From assembly GCF_029624655.1 (NCBI RefSeq), contig NZ_JARRSA010000007.1, positions 110,376 to 174,375 on the forward strand: a stretch of DNA of 64,000 nt, given 5' to 3'. Under the pieces are notes generated by a model. It did not search any database, was not told the origin of the DNA, and saw nothing but the letters and a program-made list of their open reading frames with translations. A program made the translations under genes and the position numbers. This DNA comes from Roseicyclus salinarum. Lineage in GTDB: Bacteria > Pseudomonadota > Alphaproteobacteria > Rhodobacterales > Rhodobacteraceae. Shown in pieces: positions 60,777-64,000 of the stretch; positions within the stretch are counted from its first letter, which is position 1, and every line of letters begins with the position of its first letter.

Positions 60777-62069
60777 ATGACCGACGGACCGTCCTACGGC
60801 TTCGACACGCTCCAGATCCACGCGGGCGCCCGCCCCGACCCGGCCACGGGCGCGCGGCAGACGCCGATCTACCAGACGACAGCCTATGTCTTCCGTGACG
60901 CGGAACACGCCGCCGCGCTGTTCAACCTGCAGGAAGTGGGCTTCATCTACTCGCGCCTGACCAACCCCACCGTCGCCGTCCTGCAGGAGCGGATCGCGAC
61001 GCTGGAGGGGGGCGTGGGCGCCGTCTGCTGCTCGTCGGGGCACGCCGCGCAGATCATGGCGCTGTTCCCGATCATGGCGCCGGGTCGCAACATCGTCGTC
61101 TCGACGCGCCTCTACGGCGGCACCGTCACCCAGTTCAGCCAGACGATCCGCCGCTTCGGCTGGTCGGCGAAATTCGTCGATTTCGACGACCTCGACGCGG
61201 TCCGCGACGCCATCGACGACGACACGCGCGCCGTCTTCTGCGAGGCGATCGCCAATCCGGGCGGCTACATCACCGACCTGCCCGCCATCTCCGCGATCGC
61301 CGACGCCGCGGGCCTGCCGCTGATCGTCGACAACACGTCGGCCACGCCCTACCTCTGCCGCCCGATCGAGCATGGCGCGACGCTGGTGGTGCATTCCACC
61401 ACGAAATACCTCACCGGCAACGGCACCGTGACCGGAGGCGCCATCGTCGATTCGGGCCGGTTCGACTGGTCCGCCTCGGACAAGTTCCCCTCGCTCAGCC
61501 AGCCCGAGCCGGCCTATCACGGCCTCAAGTTCCACGAGACGTTCGGCCCGCTCGCCTTCACCTTCCACGGCATCGCCGTGGGCCTGCGCGACCTCGGCAT
61601 GACGATGAACCCGCAGGCGGCGCACTACACGCTGATGGGGATCGAGACGCTGTCCTTGCGGATGGAGCGGCACGTCGAGAACGCCGTGAAGATCGCGACA
61701 TGGCTCGAGAACGACCCGCGCGTCGATTACGTCACCTACGCCGGCCTGCCGTCCTCGCCCTATTACGACCGCGTCGCCACGATCTGCCCGAAGGGCGCGG
61801 GCGCGCTGTTCACCTTCGCGGTGAAGGGCGGCTACGAGGCCTGCGTGAAGCTGGTGGATTCGCTGGAGATCTTCAGCCACGTCGCCAACCTCGGAGACAC
61901 GCGCAGCCTCGTGATCCACTCGGCCTCGACCACCCACCGCCAGCTCACCCCCGAGCAGCAGGAGGCGGCCGGCGCCGCCCCCAACGTGGTGCGTCTGTCG
62001 ATCGGGATCGAGAACGCCGACGACCTGATCGCCGACCTCGACCAGGCGCTTTCGGCGGCGACGGCCTAG
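60777..62069 (+). CDS. metY: O-acetylhomoserine sulfhydrylase
   Basis: A 430-aa PLP enzyme of the Cys/Met metabolism family. It makes homocysteine from O-acetylhomoserine and sulfide (direct sulfhydrylation). TLQIHAGARPDPATGARQTP and IYQTTAYVFRDAEHAAALF are typical of MetY. Lys210 in HSTTKYLTGNG binds PLP. AGGGAGG lies before the ATG. A strong intrinsic terminator follows the stop. Confidence 0.95.
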   Translation: MTDGPSYGFDTLQIHAGARPDPATGARQTPIYQTTAYVFRDAEHAAALFNLQEVGFIYSRLTNPTVAVLQERIATLEGGVGAVCCSSGHAAQIMALFPIMAPGRNIVVSTRLYGGTVTQFSQTIRRFGWSAKFVDFDDLDAVRDAIDDDTRAVFCEAIANPGGYITDLPAISAIADAAGLPLIVDNTSATPYLCRPIEHGATLVVHSTTKYLTGNGTVTGGAIVDSGRFDWSASDKFPSLSQPEPAYHGLKFHETFGPLAFTFHGIAVGLRDLGMTMNPQAAHYTLMGIETLSLRMERHVENAVKIATWLENDPRVDYVTYAGLPSSPYYDRVATICPKGAGALFTFAVKGGYEACVKLVDSLEIFSHVANLGDTRSLVIHSASTTHRQLTPEQQEAAGAAPNVVRLSIGIENADDLIADLDQALSAATA

Positions 62070-62125
62070 GCGATTCTCCCGCGGCGGCAGCGGTTCGGCG
62101 GCGCGGATATCAACAGGGGCGCGAG

Positions 62126-62134
62126 TTATCCACA
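62126..62134. other. DnaA-box-like 9-mer
   Basis: TTATCCACA is a perfect consensus DnaA box, 57 nt after the metY stop. It stands alone, so it is not an origin; it may be chance. Confidence 0.4.
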
Positions 62135-62139
62135 GACTT

Positions 62140-62177
62140 CGGGCCACCCGGCAACGGGCTGGCCCGAAAGGCTTTTT
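62140..62177 (+). terminator. intrinsic terminator of metY
   Basis: CGGGCCA-CCCG pairs with CGGG-TGGCCCG (one bulged C) around the tetraloop GCAA, followed by T5 at 62173-62177. Confidence 0.85.
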
Positions 62178-62237
62178 CATCCCGCGATTCCACGCTAGAC
62201 TGAAAACCGCCGATATGGGGGGCGCGGGCTTGGGGGC

Positions 62238-62321
62238 ATGTTTCCCAAGACGCCCACCTCCTGTATGACAGAGCGATTGCCCGGAAGGCATCGGGCAGAA
62301 AAAGCCAGAGGTCCGCCTTGA
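62238..62321 (+). other. short upstream ORF before the long acidic gene
   Basis: An ATG opens a 27-codon frame whose TGA overlaps the TTG start of the next gene (TTGA). It includes a second in-frame ATG at 62265. No good ribosome site is visible, so it may be chance, but the overlap would allow translational coupling. Confidence 0.3.
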
Positions 62322-64000
62322 CGACACATGTGGCGCTATTTCTCTCGTCCGAAGGCATCGCGCTTGCTCACAGGCAGGGCGCGGGGCACTGGACATTCCT
62401 CGGCGATACCTCCTTCGACGCCCCGGACCTCGACGCGGCGATGGCCGATCTTCGGGCGCTGGCGGAGGCGCGCGAGGGCAAGGATTTCGCGACGCTCCTG
62501 ATCCTTCCCGACGACCAGCTCCTCTACACGTCGCTGACCGCGCCCACGAACGACCCCGAGATGACGGAGAGCCGCATCGAGGAAGGACTGGAGGGCCTGA
62601 CGCCCTACGCCGTGCCGGACCTCGTCTACGACTGGAGGGCCATCAGCGCGGATCGCGTGAAACTGGCCGTCGTCGCGCGCGAAACGCTGGACGAAGCGCG
62701 CGCCTTCGCGCTCGCGCACGGCTTCACCGCCGCCGGCTTCGCGGCCATGCCGCCGCAGGAACGCTTCCCCGGAACGCCGTTGTTCGACCTGTCGCCCGAG
62801 GCGCACGGGCTGAGCTTCCCCGAAGAGGGCATCGCCTTCGGTCCCGACACATGGGCCGAGGAGAAGCAGGAGGAAGCCGACAGGGAGGCCGCAGAGGCCG
62901 CTCGGGAGGCGGAGGAAAAGGGCAAGGCCGAGCCCGCCGAAGCCGCAAGTGACACGCCGGGCGACGCCCCAGCCGGGGGCGATGCGAAGGCGGCGACCGA
63001 GCAGAAGGACGAGACCGCGAAGGCCCCCGACGACGCGCCAGCGGCGAGCGAAAGCGGCACCGAGAACGACGACGCAGCGGCCCCCGACGCAGCGGCAGAG
63101 CGCGCGCAGGACGCCGCCGAGGCAACCAAGGCGGAAGACGCGGCCAAGAAGGCGCAACAGGCGAAGGCGCCAGAGACGGAAACGCCGGACGCCCAGCCTT
63201 CCGAGAGCGTCGCCGAGGCGGGCGCCGGTCCGACGCAGCACGAGGCGACCGAGGCCGCAGCGCCGGCCGGGGAACCGCCCCCCGCGGAGGAGACCACGCC
63301 CGCCGGCCCCGTGAAGGAGGCGGCGGAAACATCCAGCGGCGAAGACGCAGCCCGCGCCAAGGCTGACGAGGCCGAAAAGGCCTCCGGGCCGGACGAGCCC
63401 GCAAGGACCGACGAGGAAGAGGCTGCCGAACTCGACCCCGAGGAGGCCATCGCGGCAGCCTCGGCGCGCGGGGACGGCCCGTTGCACCCAGGCGCCGCGC
63501 TCGCGGAGGACGTTTCGGGGGACGCGGACCTGCCGTCCGGCAAGGCCGAGGACGAGGGGGACGAAACCGCCGCACAGACGCATCTCGAGGATCCGGCGCT
63601 GACCGGCCCGATCGAGCCGCTCGATAGCGGGGACGCCGCCGAGGCCGAGGCCGACGAGCTTCCCCCCGCGCCGTCGTCGGCGGTCCTCGCCGCGCGCAAG
63701 GCAAGCGCAAGCTTCGCCGGAGGCAGCGGACAGCCCGGCTTCTCCGCCCGCCGCGACCCCGTTCCGGCCCGCGAGGATCAGTCCGACGGCGAAGAGCCAG
63801 CGCCGCCGCCGTCATCCCGCACCGAAGACGCACCCGCGCCCGGCGAACGGGAAGAGCCCAGCGCCACGGCGGCACGCAATCCGCTGGCCGAGCGTCTGTC
63901 GCGCGTGCGCGAGGCAAGCCGCACGCCGCCGCACGGCAGCGCCGACGCGGCCTCGAGGGCGGAACGCGCGCTGCGCCCCGCCCCGCGCCGCGAGGACGCC
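62318..64000 (+). CDS. long acidic Ala/Glu/Pro-rich protein (3' end outside window)
   Basis: I translated this by hand: the frame opens with TTG at 62318 (AGAGG 6 nt upstream) and stays open for 561 codons to the window end. Residues 1 to about 185 form a compact domain, starting MTTHVALFLSSEGIALAHRQ, with LLILPDDQLLYTSLTAP and TESRIEEGLEGLTPYAVPD. The look is of a PilM/GspL-type actin-like N-terminus. From residue 190 it is low complexity, rich in Ala, Glu, Asp, Pro and Lys, probably disordered. Relatives in this family are often labelled translation initiation factor 2, which nothing here supports. Function unknown. Confidence 0.75.
   Translation, partial: MTTHVALFLSSEGIALAHRQGAGHWTFLGDTSFDAPDLDAAMADLRALAEAREGKDFATLLILPDDQLLYTSLTAPTNDPEMTESRIEEGLEGLTPYAVPDLVYDWRAISADRVKLAVVARETLDEARAFALAHGFTAAGFAAMPPQERFPGTPLFDLSPEAHGLSFPEEGIAFGPDTWAEEKQEEADREAAEAAREAEEKGKAEPAEAASDTPGDAPAGGDAKAATEQKDETAKAPDDAPAASESGTENDDAAAPDAAAERAQDAAEATKAEDAAKKAQQAKAPETETPDAQPSESVAEAGAGPTQHEATEAAAPAGEPPPAEETTPAGPVKEAAETSSGEDAARAKADEAEKASGPDEPARTDEEEAAELDPEEAIAAASARGDGPLHPGAALAEDVSGDADLPSGKAEDEGDETAAQTHLEDPALTGPIEPLDSGDAAEAEADELPPAPSSAVLAARKASASFAGGSGQPGFSARRDPVPAREDQSDGEEPAPPPSSRTEDAPAPGEREEPSATAARNPLAERLSRVREASRTPPHGSADAASRAERALRPAPRREDA

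Noticed and set aside
62336..63917. Long minus-strand open frames opposite the acidic gene
   Set aside because: Their Ser/Ala/Gly or Arg/Pro-rich products are the complement of the low-complexity plus-strand gene, which has a ribosome site and a compact N-terminal domain.

Overview
The window is a dense, high-G+C chromosomal segment with the gene content of an alphaproteobacterium of the Rhodobacteraceae (Roseobacter/Rhodobacter group). The clues are a DksA that keeps one zinc-finger cysteine, an ScfR-type acyl regulator beside acetyl-CoA synthetase, the order accB-accC-aat-DUF2155-mlaD-NDUFA12, TctABC/TctDE transport, and a RutR-controlled reductive pyrimidine pathway. I see no rRNA, tRNA, insertion sequence, prophage or CRISPR array. 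The first and last genes are cut by the window edges.

Layout. 1-6.1 kb: end of a PfkB sugar kinase, dtd, then the Anbu cassette (circularly permuted ATP-grasp, alpha-E protein, transglutaminase, Anbu protease) with an Imm11/DUF1629-like gene inserted in it. 6.1-18.6 kb: FAD monooxygenase, dksA, a MoxR-type AAA+ ATPase separated from its CoxE-type VWA partner by three genes, DedA, OsmC, an M48 protease, a PIN protein overlapping an rRNA methyltransferase, an HpcH/HpaI aldolase, and an orphan FliM/FliN-like protein with a pentapeptide-repeat tail. 18.7-26.6 kb: an acetate block made of a symporter-histidine kinase, a small membrane protein, a receiver-only regulator, an ScfR regulator, acs and a GNAT protein. 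26.7-31.3 kb: three translationally coupled envelope genes (M1 peptidase-like, AttH/CrtC-like, di-haem cytochrome).

31.4-41.1 kb: a tricarboxylate module with an AbrB-family membrane protein, a small citrate-synthase-fold lyase, a CaiB CoA-transferase, TctA/B/C, divergent TctD/TctE and an extra binding protein. A Pro/Ala-rich orphan gene follows, with a sigma-54-like promoter. 41.5-55.8 kb: reductive pyrimidine catabolism. One minus-strand operon encodes an aminotransferase, an N-carbamoyl amidohydrolase, a small lipoprotein, dihydropyrimidinase and a Thi5/NMT1-type ABC transporter. A second encodes the two dihydropyrimidine dehydrogenase subunits with a shortened Fpg-like gene between them. 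RutR is divergent, a perfect RutR operator lies between it and the first operon, and a degenerate copy precedes the second. 56-62 kb: accB, accC, aat, DUF2155, MlaD-like, NDUFA12-like, a small secreted protein and metY. 62.3-64 kb: the start of a long acidic Ala/Glu/Pro-rich protein.

Together the window suggests a heterotroph that imports tricarboxylates and pyrimidines, activates acetate under two-component and acyl-CoA control, and carries several poorly described conserved cassettes. All calls come from reading the sequence and from recalled family knowledge. No database search was run.
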